Shown here piece by piece: positions 22,697 through 34,581 of a DNA stretch of 64,000 nucleotides. The stretch is from the NCBI RefSeq assembly GCF_002127325.2, contig NC_035449.2, positions 146,980,931-147,044,930 on the forward strand, written 5' to 3'. Source of the stretch: Helianthus annuus. Its lineage: Eukaryota; Streptophyta; Magnoliopsida; Asterales; Asteraceae. The notes beneath the pieces are model-generated. The model was not told the DNA's origin. It saw only the letters and a program-made list of their open reading frames with translations, and ran no database searches. Every line of letters begins with the position of its first letter. Position 1 is the first letter of the stretch. Made by a program: the position numbers and the translations under genes.

Positions 22697-24038
22697 TAAG
22701 ATCATGAAATTAAATTAGATAAAAAATGATTTCAAGTTATACAAATATTCGTGCAATTCTCAACAAAAATGAAAACAAAGTTAAAATTGAAAATCAGAAA
22801 TTCAAATTTTGTGACTAGATATCAAAAATTGGCTTTCATTACTTGAGCAACACCGTTATCATGTATAGTATTGTGTGACATCCATCTAATTAGATTATAT
22901 GTTATGTTCATGTGAAATATGAAAATAAAGTGTTGTCATGTATGTATGAATGATTCCACTTTTCACACTCACTAAGTTGTGTTATAATCATGTGAAATGT
23001 TAAATTAAAAAAGAAATAAACACGTGAAACTCGATTAAATAAATTACACTGGGTGAAAAAGAATCTCCCCAAAGCCCCAATGCCCGTGAATGACGTGCAA
23101 CCACATTAATGCCCCCATGCCTCTTTCACGCTCTAAGGGGCACCGAGACGGTGTTACTTTGAATTGGAAAAGGATAATGTAGTTGTAAGTTGAATATATT
23201 CCAACTTATTTTGTTTTTATTATCTGATGATCAATCATTAAAACATTTAACACATCACCTAGTAAAACTTCGTTTAACTAAACATGCCCTTAGCTAATTT
23301 ATAATAGTGGTTTGGATATAAAATCCCACTATAGTTGATCTAAAATCAATATAATACAATACATGCTTATTTGAAAATGATTGAGCATTAATAATTATAG
23401 TCCATGGTGACATGTTCATGGCTATGAACTTTCCATTACCTCACAAATTTATAAAGGGGACTGGAGAGAGAATAATGTCCATCTCCATGGACTTTGGATA
23501 ATGGATCTATATGTCCATCCACATAATTTAATTTACAATTTTATAACATACAAGTAAAAAGTATATAAAACCTGAGATTCAATACAAACCGTGTTAACTG
23601 TAAAAACAGATTTGGACCGTTTAAACTTTTAATCAATGGTTGATGTTCTTTACAAACTAGCCCTTTGCAATTAGTTATGTGTATTACTACTCTTAAGGGT
23701 ATTTTAGTCATTGTGTCCCTTCTATTAAACAATAAAAACCTCTCAAATATCCTCCCTTATATGTCGCCATGATGGCCCACTTTCAGTTAGTTATGTGATA
23801 AGATAAATATGTATGTGCGTAATGTCCGATATCAAAGTGTTGGGTTTTTTATGGTATAGACATCGTTTTAAAAAAGGTTCGGTGGGTTGGGATTAGTGGT
23901 GTAAATTTGAATTGATGTAAGGTTCTGTTTGTTTGGGTTGTTGTTTCCGGCTTGGAGATAGCTTCTCTGTTGGTGTTTTTTATGAAAGTTGAAGTTTCAA
24001 AAAAAATGTATGTGCGTAAATCATTGTGCTATTTTGAG
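22697..24038. other. Intergenic, nothing recognised
   Basis: AT-rich. Short frames such as the one around 23541-23732 lack motifs. I see no gene. Confidence 0.45.
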
Positions 24039-24299
24039 GGTTAAGTTAGTCTACAAAGGCTCCTAATTGTAAAAAAATATAAGAAGACTTTGTAGAGTGA
24101 TAAATGTCCAATAAACTAAAACCTAAACTCACTACACCACCACCCAAAACCTAACCCCCCCCCCCCCCCCAAAAAAAAAAAAAAAAAACCCTAAAAAACC
24201 TAGGTTTTTGGATGGTGGTGGGTGTTTAGGGTTTTTTTTTTGTAGTGGGTTTATTTTTAGGAGCCTTTGTACACTTCTTATTTTAAGTAGCCTTTGTAA
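24039..24299. mobile_element. Small inverted-repeat element with a poly-C/poly-A core
   Basis: Inverted words CTACAAAGGCTCCTAA (24049-24064) and TTAGGAGCCTTTGTA (24257-24271) enclose inverted CACTACACCACCACC and GGTGGTGGGTG blocks. The core is a run of C then a run of A (about 24154-24187). Exact ends are uncertain. Confidence 0.55.
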
Positions 24300-24581
24300 T
24301 TGATCCTAATCCGCTACTTCGAACATGACTAATAAAAATAAAGAATCATATCATATCATGATTCTGTTTGTTACCCAATAAAACAAGTAAAAATTAATGA
24401 TTGCTGACTCAAATCCGATTGATAAAAACATCCGGTAAAAAGACGATGCAAAAGAATTGTAGCGCAAATATTTTTTTTACCAGATTAAGAAACAATGGCG
24501 AGTGATGATGGAGCGTTGAAGAAGACGTTTGATTAAGTGCAGTAAACGATGGAGGGTGATGATAATCCATTTGAAAATCAA

Positions 24582-25360
24582 GGGGCAATTACATATATCC
24601 CCCTACAAACTTAATAAATTACATATTTACCCAAACCAAAAATTAAATTACATATTTCCCCTTCCTAAAAACTAAAAATATCAAATATACCCATTTCATT
24701 AAAAACATATCAGAGAATGACTATTTTACCCTTCTTTTTTTTTTACTAAACCACAAAAAATTCAAATTTGCCCTTTTAAGTAGTACTTTTTGTTGCCTTT
24801 TTTTGAGCGTTTTTTAGGACTTGCAACGGACAACTGTTGCCTCATCAATTTAGCGTTCAATGGATCATATCTGCGTTTTGGTATCCAGAAAAAAAATCAA
24901 TGAAACAGACAATGGAAAGGTAAGCAAACAAGTACAAGACACACCAAAATACATTTCTCCTCTGGTTTCGGTCAGGAATCTGAACACATCGCTGGTACTA
25001 ATAAAAGACGTGCCCGTTCTCGTCTCCAGTTACAGTTAGGTTTCTGAACATGATGGTGTGTTGTCGGTTATAGTCATTGGTTTCTTCTCGTCGCCGGTTA
25101 GGATTGGTGGTTCGCCGGTGGTGTTAGGATTAGTGGTTCGCTGGTGGGGATTTCAGATTTGGCAACGATTGTTAACACACCAGGGAGGAGTGTGCGAGGT
25201 CTTGGGAGGGAGAGGATGAAAGGTTTTAGGGTGTTCTTTTTATGTTTGAAAAGGGTTATTGTGTCATTATGCCATAACAGGGTGGAATATGTAATTAAAT
25301 GTTTGGGTTGGGTAAATATGTAATTAAAGTTTTAAATAGGGGGATATATGTAATAATCCC
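24582..25360. mobile_element. Mutator-type inverted-repeat element, 779 bp
   Basis: The arms contain ATTACATATATCCCCCTA and ATTACATATTTACCCAA in opposite orientations at the two ends. The perfect 9-bp duplication GAAAATCAA is at 24573-24581 and 25361-25369. The interior has CGCCGGT words but no convincing frame. Confidence 0.8.
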
Positions 25361-25369
25361 GAAAATCAA

Positions 25370-26879
25370 TATTGCATGAATTTAGGGATATGATCATATC
25401 TAATTTTTTAAATACTTGATGACTTCATCTCAGGAATTTCAAGAAATATTGATCTTAAGAAAAGACATTAATAGCCTTAATGAGAATTAGTTATTCAACC
25501 AATGTGTCAAATTCTTATTACTTCTTATAGTTTTTAAGCTAAAAAGTGCTTGTATACCTATCACTTGTTTAAACATCCAAAAACAAAAATAGTAGTAAAA
25601 ACAAATTATAGCATCAAAAAGTTTAATTTAATTTAAATAGTATTTATTTAAAAAATAAACTTAAGTTTATATAAAAAAAACCATTTAATATGACACAATA
25701 ATGCTTTAAAATTAATAAATTTCATGATACCATGGATGTGATTAGACATACTCTCACCAATCAACAAGAGCACGACTTTGGGCCCACCTCTCGAATGTGG
25801 AAGGACGGTTTGTTTTTATATTATCGAACATTTATGACAAGTTACTTATCAACTAAAAGTTATTTTTCATAATTGAATCAAGGGTGAATTCGTCTTATAA
25901 CATGTTAATTATGAATTTTTATGTCATGTCATCAATCGACTATGACAAAACTTGCGGATAAAGATTTTTTTTGCTACACGTTGTGGCTAGTAATATAAGA
26001 ATTTGCTAAACAGATTATTAATAGCACATAATATTGATTATTAATTAGATACCGTAAGAGTATCCCAATGCGCGTTTTTAGGTGTTTTGAGCTAATGTGA
26101 ATGTGAGATGACAAAAATAGGACTTATGTGAAGGAGAGCAAAAACGCCTAAAAACACAGTATATGATAGGGGAAGAGAGAGGGGCATTTTTTTTTTGAGT
26201 TGTTTAGGGGCAACATGTCTCATAGGGTATAATAACCAAAGCAATTTGTACTGCCGGAGAAGGACTCATGCTCGAGGTTACACCGAGTAAACTTGTAGTG
26301 TTTGAACTTGTGGAACGGATAATGATGTGATAGTGGTGTAAAATGAGTAGAGAGTACTTCGCTCTATAGTTAGTCTCCAAGTGCTTGTTCTTCTCCAAGT
26401 ATTATTCTTGTATATAGCTATATATTTTTCTTGTAGAAACAAATGAGGCATATAGCCTACTAATTATCCAAGAGTTGAGGGTGGGTGAAAGGTTTGACTT
26501 ATTTACTCACTTAACTAGAGACTTAAAACTCTAATAAAACTAATTAAGTGTCATCAAAAGGCTCTTATTTTAACGGCAAATTTAGATCACTGACAAACCA
26601 TTGGAGTATCATCGTGTCATCAACGAAACCACCCGATCATATCCATCTCCACTAGGCTAATGTCTATACACCAATTCAAAAGAAAACCCAATAAATCTAG
26701 AAAAAAAACCCAGTTTCTCTTTTATTCGCCATATGAAGAATCTGATTAATATTTTTTAAATTAGATTTCCATTCACACTATTCCAAAATTTCCATCAATC
26801 CCCACATGAATGGAGATCAATCGAAACACACAAAATTTCCAATGCAACCTAGAAAATGTACCTACCTCTTAAACATCCA
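25370..26879. other. Intergenic; nothing firm
   Basis: AT-rich. A small inverted pair (GCGTTTTTAGGTG at about 26070, AAACGCCTAAAAAC at about 26143) suggests a short MITE. A 64-codon minus frame at 26204-26398 has no recognisable motif. The part from about 26500 may be the decayed 3' end of element E, but I see no LTR. Confidence 0.35.
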
Positions 26880-26883
26880 TTTC

Positions 26884-27130
26884 AACTTCTGCATCCTAGG
26901 TGAAGCCTCGATAGAGCTTAAGCCTTTGTCCATTTACCTTGAAGGGTTCTCCGTTTGTAGGCTTAATTTCTACCGCTCCATGTGGAAAGATTTGGGTGAT
27001 GGAAAAAGGTCCCGTCCACCTTGACTTAAGTTTTCCATGTTTGTCTAAGAATACGTATTCTAGACCTTTTTGTAGTTCCTTGAGTTCAAGTGGCAGTGGG
27101 TCTTCAAGAGACCGCTTATTTCTTCTTTAT
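26884..27130 (-). pseudogene. Element E: pre-RT linker fused to integrase tail
   Basis: Read from 27130 leftward, the frame gives [20 protein letters not shown], which resembles the conserved stretch just before RT in Athila-type elements. It passes at once into [20 protein letters not shown] and [10 protein letters not shown], the usual integrase C-terminal tail, and ends at a stop near 26886. RT, RNase H and the integrase core are therefore missing between the two halves. Family memory is the basis of both matches. Confidence 0.6.
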
Positions 27131-27316
27131 TAAGATCGATGGCCGAAAAGGTTTCTTCTATGGTGACTTCCTCTTAGACGAATTCTTCTTCTATTCCATA
27201 TCGGGTGGCTCCGCTTCATCTTCAATTAGGGGGTCGTCATCATGAATTGGATATTTCGTTGATTGGTCAAGATCAACGTACCTTTTGTCAGCCCCTAATT
27301 GAAGTGGTAGGTTGTT

Positions 27317-28171
27317 TTACTTCCGTTGGGTCAAGACTTGATGGAATTTTAGAAATGGTTGTCCTAATACGAGGGTGGGGGTATCATCTAAGATGACAAA
27401 GTCGGTTGGGACTACCGCTTGGCTTGTTTGAATTAAGACATCCTCAACCATTCCCATGGTACTAATCGCTTTTCGGTTTGAGAGAAAAATAGAAATTTTA
27501 AGAGGAGAAAAATCACTAGTACCTAATTTTTTGAAAATGTAGTTTGGCATTATGTTAACGCAAAGATATTTATCAATTAGCACATTACTAACAAAGATGT
27601 TTTGAAAAAAATATGGTACCGCTTTTATGTTTAGTTCATGGTATTCATCTTTTATTAGCGAAGTTTGGTCATTTGTTAACGTGACACTTACTAATTCTTC
27701 GATTTTAGTAGAAGTGTTTAACTCTTTTAAAAACTTAGCATGAGGAGATACCAAACAATGATTTTCAAAAGAAGGTTGTAAAACGTGAATTTGTTGAAAA
27801 GTTTGTTCTTCTAATTCTACCTCTTCGATTATTACCTCTTTAGTACAAATATCCTCTTCCTTTTTTCGAGATCTCTTAATTAAGAGTTCTAGATTTTTGA
27901 GACCTTGTATTACTCTTTTGGCTTTGGGAGTGATTGTTGGTGGCGTGCCGTAGGTTTCAAACGGATTGGCATCCCAGTCAAAGTTTGACTTTAGAAGCTC
28001 AAACCTTGGTTCTTCATAAGTGGTGTATGAAGAACTTGGTGTGGTGTATGAGGTTGATGGTTTGAAAAGGTAATAATGTTGTACCGAATGGGGTTCGCCG
28101 CAAATGGTACAATATGGTTCCTCATAATCATCATCAATATAGTAGGTGTAGTCTTCTGAGTAGTAATCCAT
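27317..28171 (-). pseudogene. Element E: gag-like N-terminus and aspartic-protease-like domain
   Basis: The 284-codon frame starts MDYYSEDYTYYIDDDYEEPY and has CTICGEPH near residue 21, a cysteine/histidine pattern common in Athila-type gag. A charged middle follows. From about residue 195 it resembles the retroelement protease fold: NIMPNYIFKKLG, then GMVEDVLIQ and VLGQPFLKF. The usual catalytic DxGA is not visible, since the expected position reads LIDKYLCVN. The protease is thus either inactive or very divergent. The frame ends at 27317 and the linker continues out of frame. Gag is too short for a complete one, so an internal deletion is likely. Confidence 0.6.
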
Positions 28172-29449
28172 TGTTTTGGAAGATACCCAGAAGAATAACG
28201 AGCCTCGAAATCAGAAAACCGAAGTTAAAATTTAACAGAGGACCCTGTGCTGAACTAGCACAGCCCCGTGGCCAGTTATGTATCTGGGTGTCACGGCCCT
28301 CGGCCCGGTTTGACCCGGTCCAGAGCCGCAAGGCAGGAAATCCCGTGGTATTTAATTTAGGCGACAGCGGAAGTCTTTTAATACAGGATCTTTTAAATAC
28401 TCAAATGCCCGTTTAGTTTATTACATAAACTTTTAGGGATAAAACCCTGTAATTTACAATAAGGTGATTTCCCGGGGAAATCTTTATTTCTCAAAACATG
28501 TTTTCTTTATTATTCACATTGAGCCAATTTTCTAAGCTTGTAGTGCTCCATGGCACTTTTCTATGCTCACAACAAATCACCTGAAACATGTTTGAAAAAG
28601 ATTTTGTCAGCAGGGAAATACTGAGTGAATCATTCAGTTTTACTAAAATGACACGTTGTTATAATTTGCAGTATTAAGAGCGATTACAATGTTTCCATAT
28701 CAAACCAACTACCCACATTATTTGTCACTCGACCGGATCTGTGACTGTGGTCATATCACTGTTGGGTCCGTTCACCCACAAGTGACGTAAATCACTATTT
28801 AGGTCCGACTACCTAATAGTGTATATCATGATTTAGACTCGCTCACCTAAAATGATACAAACAATAGTAATGTGCATAATACCCCACATACTGGCTGTAA
28901 ACTTGGTGATTACAAAGACTTAATCCCTGTAATTATAACTTTGGAAAATAATTTGGAGTATTGTAAAACAATTGATAAAAAGAGAATGAATCACATTGCA
29001 GATTTAACGAGCAGAGTATAAGCTTTACTGATTAGCCTTTTAACCTAATTTAACTAACAATGCACACACAAACGGGGTTAGTAACTAATTCAGCAGTTAC
29101 GTCAATTCAAGAGATTAAACCCTCACAACGATTAACAAAGTGCAATACTTAACAATTCAGCGGATTCACAACGAATGACAGAGTATAGTTCGAGTTCGAA
29201 CAGCCCTCAAACATTCAAGTCGAAATCACAATGAATAACAAAGTATAAACTCAATTTGAGCGGCACTTAAACAATCGTTGGATAGTTACAATCGATCGGA
29301 CGTTGAATCGTAATAGCGATCGAGTTATTACCCTGATTGCGGCAGCGTTTCGAGTTTAGTGTGTATTGTGTAGTAATCGAACTATAACTCAGTGAATATT
29401 GTGAATTTGTACGTCGAACGAACAGAAAACTTCAAGTGCCAACCCCACC

Positions 29450-29457
29450 TATTTATA
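29450..29457 (-). promoter_or_regulatory. Element A LTR TATA box (copy at 45854-45861)
   Basis: On the minus strand this reads TATAAATA followed by GGTGGGG. It is in a suitable place for the LTR promoter. A CpG-rich hairpin (29478-29523) lies just upstream. Confidence 0.6.
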
Positions 29458-29477
29458 CTGAAATTTTGTCTTTCTCG

Positions 29478-29523
29478 CGTGTCGCGACAGGGACATATGT
29501 ACCTGTCGCGTGGCGCGACGGGT
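29478..29523. repeat. CpG-rich hairpin in the LTR of A (copy about 45880-45925)
   Basis: GTCGCGACAGG and CCTGTCGCG face each other across about ten bases, flanked by further GCGCGAC words. Both LTR copies keep it. Confidence 0.7.
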
Positions 29524-29800
29524 AGCAATTCTAGGGTAGGGTAGGTTCGTGTCCAGATAGCTTGGATGAGTTGACACTGAAATGAAATTTAACTTCTACA
29601 GCAAGAATTTAAGATAATTATCAGCTAGGGTTTACCCCCCATGAGTTTTAGGGGCCCTGATCCTGATTCCGATTGTTATGAAAATTTTAGGGTTTATGCA
29701 GAATTGCTTGGGTTTCTTAATTAGGGTTTCCTTAATAGTTAATTACCATACTAAATATTAATTTTAGTGAGAGTTGTTACATCCTCCCCACCTTAAGAAA

Positions 29801-29818
29801 AATCTCGTCCTCGAGATT
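29801..29818 (-). promoter_or_regulatory. Stem-loop before the purine tract of A
   Basis: On the minus strand AATCTCG-AGGA-CGAGATT starts exactly at the end of the pol frame. It is followed by the purine tract at about 29782-29795 and the LTR. The equivalent stem in B and C is AATTTCG/CGAAATT, so one base pair differs by compensatory change. Confidence 0.65.
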
Positions 29819-32409
29819 CATTGAAATAGATGAGGGTATTTCCGTTTCATTTCTGATTCCAGCTCCCAAGTGTATTCTGGTCCTCTCTTTGAATCCCATT
29901 TGACTTTGACTAGCACTAGTCGCTTGTGTTTGAGAAACTTGACTTTCTTGTCTTCTATCTGTAGTGGTTTCTCTACAAATTTTAACTTTTCATTTACCTC
30001 TATATCTTGAAGAGGTACTACCAGGGATTCATCAGATAGACATTTCTTGAGATTGGATACATGAAATACATCATGTACTCCAGCTAGTTCTTCTGGTAGT
30101 TGTAAGCGATAAGCAACTGGTCCGATTCGTTGCATTACTGAAAATGGTCCTACGTATCTTGGACTCAGCTTTCCTTTCTTACCGAATCGTACTACTCCTT
30201 TCCAAGGAGAGACTTTCAAAAGTACTTTGTCTCCTACCTGAAACTCTAGTGGCTTGCGGCGATTGTCTGCATAGCTTTTCTGGCGATCTCTAGCCGTCTT
30301 CAATCTTTCCTTGAATTGAGTTATCTTGTCTGTAGTTTCTTGTACAATCTCTGGACCCGATAACTGACTTTCTCCTATTTCCGCCCAACAAACTGGGGTT
30401 CTGCACTTGCGTCCATACAGTGCTTCGAATGGAGCGGCTTCGATGCTTGAATGATAACTATTGTTATAGGAGAATTCAATTAAGGGTAAGTGGCTATCCC
30501 AATTACCACCAAAATCAATTACACATGCTCGGAGCATGTCTTCCAGGGTTTGTATTGTCCTTTCACTTTGTCCGTCTGTTTGAGGATGATATGCAGTACT
30601 TAAATTTAGTCGGGTTCCCATTGCTTCCTGGAAACTAGTCCAGAAATGGGAAGTAAAACGACTATCTCTATCTGATACAATGGAGAGTGGGACTCCATGT
30701 AAAGATACTACTTCATCTACGTACAACTTGGCTAGCCTTTCCATGCTAAAAGTTTCCTTCATTGGTAGAAAATGAGCTGATTTGGTTAATCGGTCCACAA
30801 CTACCCAAATCGCATCATTACCTTTTCTGGTTCTGGGTAACTTAGTAACAAAATCCATTGTTATGAGTTCCCATTTCCATACAGGCATTTCTAGCTGTTG
30901 TAATAATCCTGAAGGTTTCTGGTGTTCGGCCTTAACTTGTGAACAAGTAAGACACTTAGATACATAACTAGCTATATCCTTTTTCATTCCTATCCACCAG
31001 AAATGGTTTTTTAGATCTTGGTACGTCTTATTGTTTCCTGGATGTACAGTATACCTAGATTTATGAGCTTCTTCTAAAATCTTATTTCTTAATTCTCTTT
31101 GCTTAGGTACCCAAATTCTCTTCTTGTGGAATCTCCAAATTCCATCACTTCCTTGTTCTAGTTCCTTTATATATCCTTTCATTTCTTCAGCATCGTCCTT
31201 GATTGCTGTTTCTTGAACTTTCTTCAATTGTTCCATTAAATCTACTTGTAGATTTAATATAAGAGCACGGACTCGTTTTTGCTTTTCATGATACTTACGA
31301 CTTAAGGCGTCTGCAACTACGTTCGCCTTTCCTTCGTGATATTGAATATCACAGTCGTAATCACTTAGGATTTCCATCCACCTTCTTTGCCTCATATTTA
31401 ACTCTTTTTGCCCAAATATGTACCTTAAACTTTTATGATCTGTATAGATAGTAAACTTACTTCCATACAGATAATGTCTCCAGATTTTAAGGGCAAAAAT
31501 TATAGCTCCTAATTCTAAGTCGTGTGTCGTGTAATTTTCCTCGTGCTTCTTCAACTGCCTAGAGGCATACGCAATTACCTTCTTGCGTTGCATCAATACA
31601 CATCCAAATCCTAATTTTGAAGCGTCACAATGTACTTCAAAATCTTCTGTTCCTTCAGGTAAAGCTAAAATTGGAGCATATGTCAATCTGTGCTTTAGAA
31701 TCTTAAAAGCTTCTTCTTGTCTATGTCCCCATTCAAACTTAACTGCTTTACAAGTTAGCTTAGTCAAAGGCACAACTATCTTAGAGAAATCCTTAATAAA
31801 TCGTCTATAGTATCCAGCTAAGCCTAGAAAACTTCTAACTTCGATAGCTGTTTGCGGGACATTCCATTTGGTGATTGCTTTTATTTTAGAAGGATCTACG
31901 TGAATTCCTTCGTGATTTACCATGTGACTTAAAAATTGTACTTCTTGCAGCCAGAATTCACACTTTGAGAATTTGGCGTAAAGTTTTTCTTTTCTTAACA
32001 AAGTTAAGAGTGCATGTAGGTGCTTACAATGTTCTTCCTGACTTTTGGAATAAATAAGTATATCGTCGATGAAAACGATTACAAATTTATCCAAATATGG
32101 TTTACAGATCCGATTCATCATGTCCATAAATGCTGCTGGGGCATTTGTTAGTCCGAAGGGCATGACTGTAAACTCATAATGGCCATACCTAGTTCTGAAA
32201 GCAGTTTTAGGTATGTCTTCTTCTTGTACTTTTAATTGATGATATCCGGAGCGCAAGTCTATCTTAGAAAAACATTTAGCTCCTTGCAATTGATCAAAAA
32301 GATCATCAATCCTAGGTAATGGGTACCGATTCTTAATTGTAACCTTATTCAGCTCTCTATAATCGATACACATTCTCATTGATCCGTCTTTCTTTTTCAC
32401 AAACAACAC
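29818..32409 (-). pseudogene. Element A pol: RT, RNase H, integrase, chromodomain
   Basis: The 863-codon frame covers most of a chromovirus pol. RT starts within its first residues ([18 protein letters not shown]) and has FIDDILIY at 113-120. RNase H has D262, E299, D324 and D367. Integrase has the zinc-binding pair HPGNN and CLTC (C486, C489). Its catalytic acids are D519, D580 and E616, with the D-35-E spacing. The chromodomain-like end has [16 protein letters not shown], which would steer integration to marked chromatin. The frame is separated from protease by a single-base frameshift at about 32465-32475, so the polyprotein is broken there. All catalytic residues I can place are present, so the element died recently or expresses pol by frameshifting. 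Confidence 0.93.
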
Positions 32410-32461
32410 TGGTGCTCCCCAAGGGGATGAACTAGGTTGTATAAATCTCTTGCTTAATAAT

Positions 32462-33207
32462 TCATCTAACTACTTTTTCTAATTCTAGCATTTCGGTGGG
32501 TGCTAATCGATACGGTGCCTTGGCTATTGGTGTAGTACCCGGAATTAAATGAATTCTAAATTCTACTTCTCTATCAGGTGGTAACCCAGGTAATTCTTTT
32601 GGAAAGACATCTGGGTATTCTGAGACTATAGGGATGTCCTGGAGTTCCTTACTTTTAGTGTTAATGATTACCGAAATCATATACACCATTTCTTGTTTTC
32701 TTGAATAACTAGCCAACTTCATTACTGAAATGAATTTCAATGGCTTTCGTGGTTTATCTCCTGTAATTAAAATTACTTCTCCTGTGAGAGTACGGATTTC
32801 TACGGAATTCTTATCACAAAGGATTCGAGCATGGTTGGCTATTAACCAATCCATTCCTAATACTACATCGAATCCGGCTAATTTCATATGTAACAGGTTT
32901 GCAGAAAATTTATGGCCTAAAAGTTCTATCTTTCCTTCTTGCAAAACCTTATTTACGTTAACAAAATTCCCATCTGCCGTTTCGACTGTAAAAATCTGCC
33001 TAAGGGTGGTTAAGGGTAAGTTAAGAGCTTGGCAGAATGAAGTATTGATAAAACTTTGGTTTGCACCAGAGTCAAATAATACTTTTGCATAAACGTTATG
33101 AACTAAGAATGTACCGGCTATCACGTCTGGAATGAGTTCCGCTTCCTGCGTAGTCAACTGGAATGCTCGTGCATTCTTCTTGGTAGCTCTGTCGGCCGTC
33201 CTAGTTT
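32462..33207 (-). pseudogene. Element A aspartic protease and start of RT
   Basis: The open stretch runs from just after the gag stop region to a TGA at 32462. It has the protease active site FDSGANQSF and, later, VLGMDWL, the second protease signature. It ends in PYRLAPTEMLELEK, the conserved start of the RT region, where an extra base shifts the frame. Protease would process gag-pol. It is in a different frame from gag (offset of one base around 33212), which may be natural frameshifting or damage. I extend it upstream of the first visible methionine, because the codons back to about 33207 read NARAFQLTTQEAE, as in related elements. Confidence 0.85.
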
Positions 33208-33209
33208 TA

Positions 33210-34319
33210 TTATCTGCTGTTTGCTAACTTAGGGCATTTTGTTTGAAAATGTCCAGGTTCTCCACAGTTGTAGCAAATTATTGTTTTCCTTCTACATTCT
33301 TCTTCCCGGTGTCCTATAGCTTTGCAAAAGTTACAGGTCACATTACACCTTCCAAAGTGATTCTTTTTGCAATTTCTGCAAAAAGGCAAATTTGCAGCTT
33401 GCCTCGTTCCTCTCTTCTTGAATCTATTGCTATTATTACCCACACGAAATCCTTGGGTAATCTTTTGTGCCAATTCCTTCTTTCGATCTTCTTCTCTTGC
33501 ACGTACCTGTTCATCAGTTAGGGTATTAGCTAATTCCACAGCATCGTCAATAGTGCGAGGTCTCGCAGCTTTAACGATGTTACGGATTTCACTAATTAAT
33601 CCCCAAACATAACGGGAAATGAGTACCGGTTCTGGCGAAGCCAGTGTTGGTACCACTCTAGCATATTCAAAGAATGTCGAAGTATATCCTCGACAGTCTA
33701 CGCCTGTCATACGATGACTCAGAAACTTGTTGGCCATTTGTTCCTTTTCGTATTCGGGACAAAATTTTCTTTCTACAAGACTCTTAAATTCTTCCCAATT
33801 CATCGCATAGGCCACTCTTCTTCCTTTTGCTTGTAGCACTGTGTTCCACCATTCTAACGCCCCTTCTTTGAATAGATTCGACGCATACATCACTTGATCT
33901 TCTTCAGCACATTTACTTATTGCAATTACTGCTTCGGTTTTCTCTAACCAACGCAGTGTTGCAGTTGCCCCTTCATTACCTGCAAATTCTGCTGGTTTAC
34001 AGGCAAGAAATTCTTTGTAAGTGCAACCAGGCGTTGCAGCTTTCATTTTCTTAGGAAGTGGAGCCTGTCGTGGATTATTATTGTCATGATTGCCGCCTCC
34101 ACTTACACTATGACTAAAATTGTCTTCCTGAGTACGTTTACTAGGAATAATTTGTTGCGGTTCAACCGGTTTTTGAGCAGCAGCCATGATTGCAGGAATA
34201 GCATTAGCTATACCTTGAGTGATGATATTTTCAATATCCTGTCTAGTCATATATTGGTTTTCTTGATTTTGCTCAGATTGATTCCCTTCATTAACTGGTT
34301 CATTACTAGCGTTTTCCAT
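33210..34319 (-). CDS. Element A gag
   Basis: The intact 369-codon gag starts at ATG 34319-34317. The capsid-like core includes CTYKEFLACKPAEFAGNEGA, WWNTVLQAKG and FCPEYEKEQMA. Three cysteine-rich knuckles follow: CRNCKKNHFGRC, CNFCKAIGHREEEC and CYNCGEPGHFQTKC, of which the last two fit CX2CX4HX4C. Gag would coat and package element RNA. The sequence right before the start reads TACTAATTAGCAG, which looks like a branch region and splice acceptor, so gag may be translated from a spliced RNA. Pol follows in another frame. Confidence 0.92.
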   Translation of the reverse strand: MENASNEPVNEGNQSEQNQENQYMTRQDIENIITQGIANAIPAIMAAAQKPVEPQQIIPSKRTQEDNFSHSVSGGGNHDNNNPRQAPLPKKMKAATPGCTYKEFLACKPAEFAGNEGATATLRWLEKTEAVIAISKCAEEDQVMYASNLFKEGALEWWNTVLQAKGRRVAYAMNWEEFKSLVERKFCPEYEKEQMANKFLSHRMTGVDCRGYTSTFFEYARVVPTLASPEPVLISRYVWGLISEIRNIVKAARPRTIDDAVELANTLTDEQVRAREEDRKKELAQKITQGFRVGNNSNRFKKRGTRQAANLPFCRNCKKNHFGRCNVTCNFCKAIGHREEECRRKTIICYNCGEPGHFQTKCPKLANSR

Positions 34320-34581
34320 CTGCTAATTAGTATGAATTATTAGTATCTAATTGTTGACAACAAAATAATCACACATAAACACATAAAATCCTATAACATA
34401 CATCTATAACCAAAATTGTCGACGCCTCGACTTCTATTTTGTTTTATAGATTATATATGCTTCCATACACTCTGTTTATCTTACAATGTTTTATTTCCCA
34501 TTTTACAGAGTTAGATTTTACTACTACTGTTTATTATACAGACATACTTTCCACCCCTTATCTTTTGGTCCACTGGCAGTT

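Larger units (their letters stand above)
26880..28283 (-). mobile_element. Element E, left part: Athila/Tat-like gypsy relic
   Basis: This is the 3' part of a minus-strand gypsy element whose 5' part lies beyond element A, from 46191. It contains a gag-protease frame (28171-27317), a protease-RT linker and an integrase tail, with RT, RNase H and most of integrase deleted. The target duplication CTGGG of element A is at its right edge (28284-28288). Confidence 0.65.
28289..29781 (-). repeat. Element A 3' LTR
   Basis: 1493 bp. On the minus strand it begins TGTAACAACTCTCAC at 29781 and ends GGGCCGTGACA at 28289. It follows the purine tract AAGGTGGGGAGGA directly. Confidence 0.92.

Noticed and set aside
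28114..28416. 100-codon plus frame across the left border of A
   Set aside because: It crosses the junction of E and A's LTR and has no motif; chance frame.
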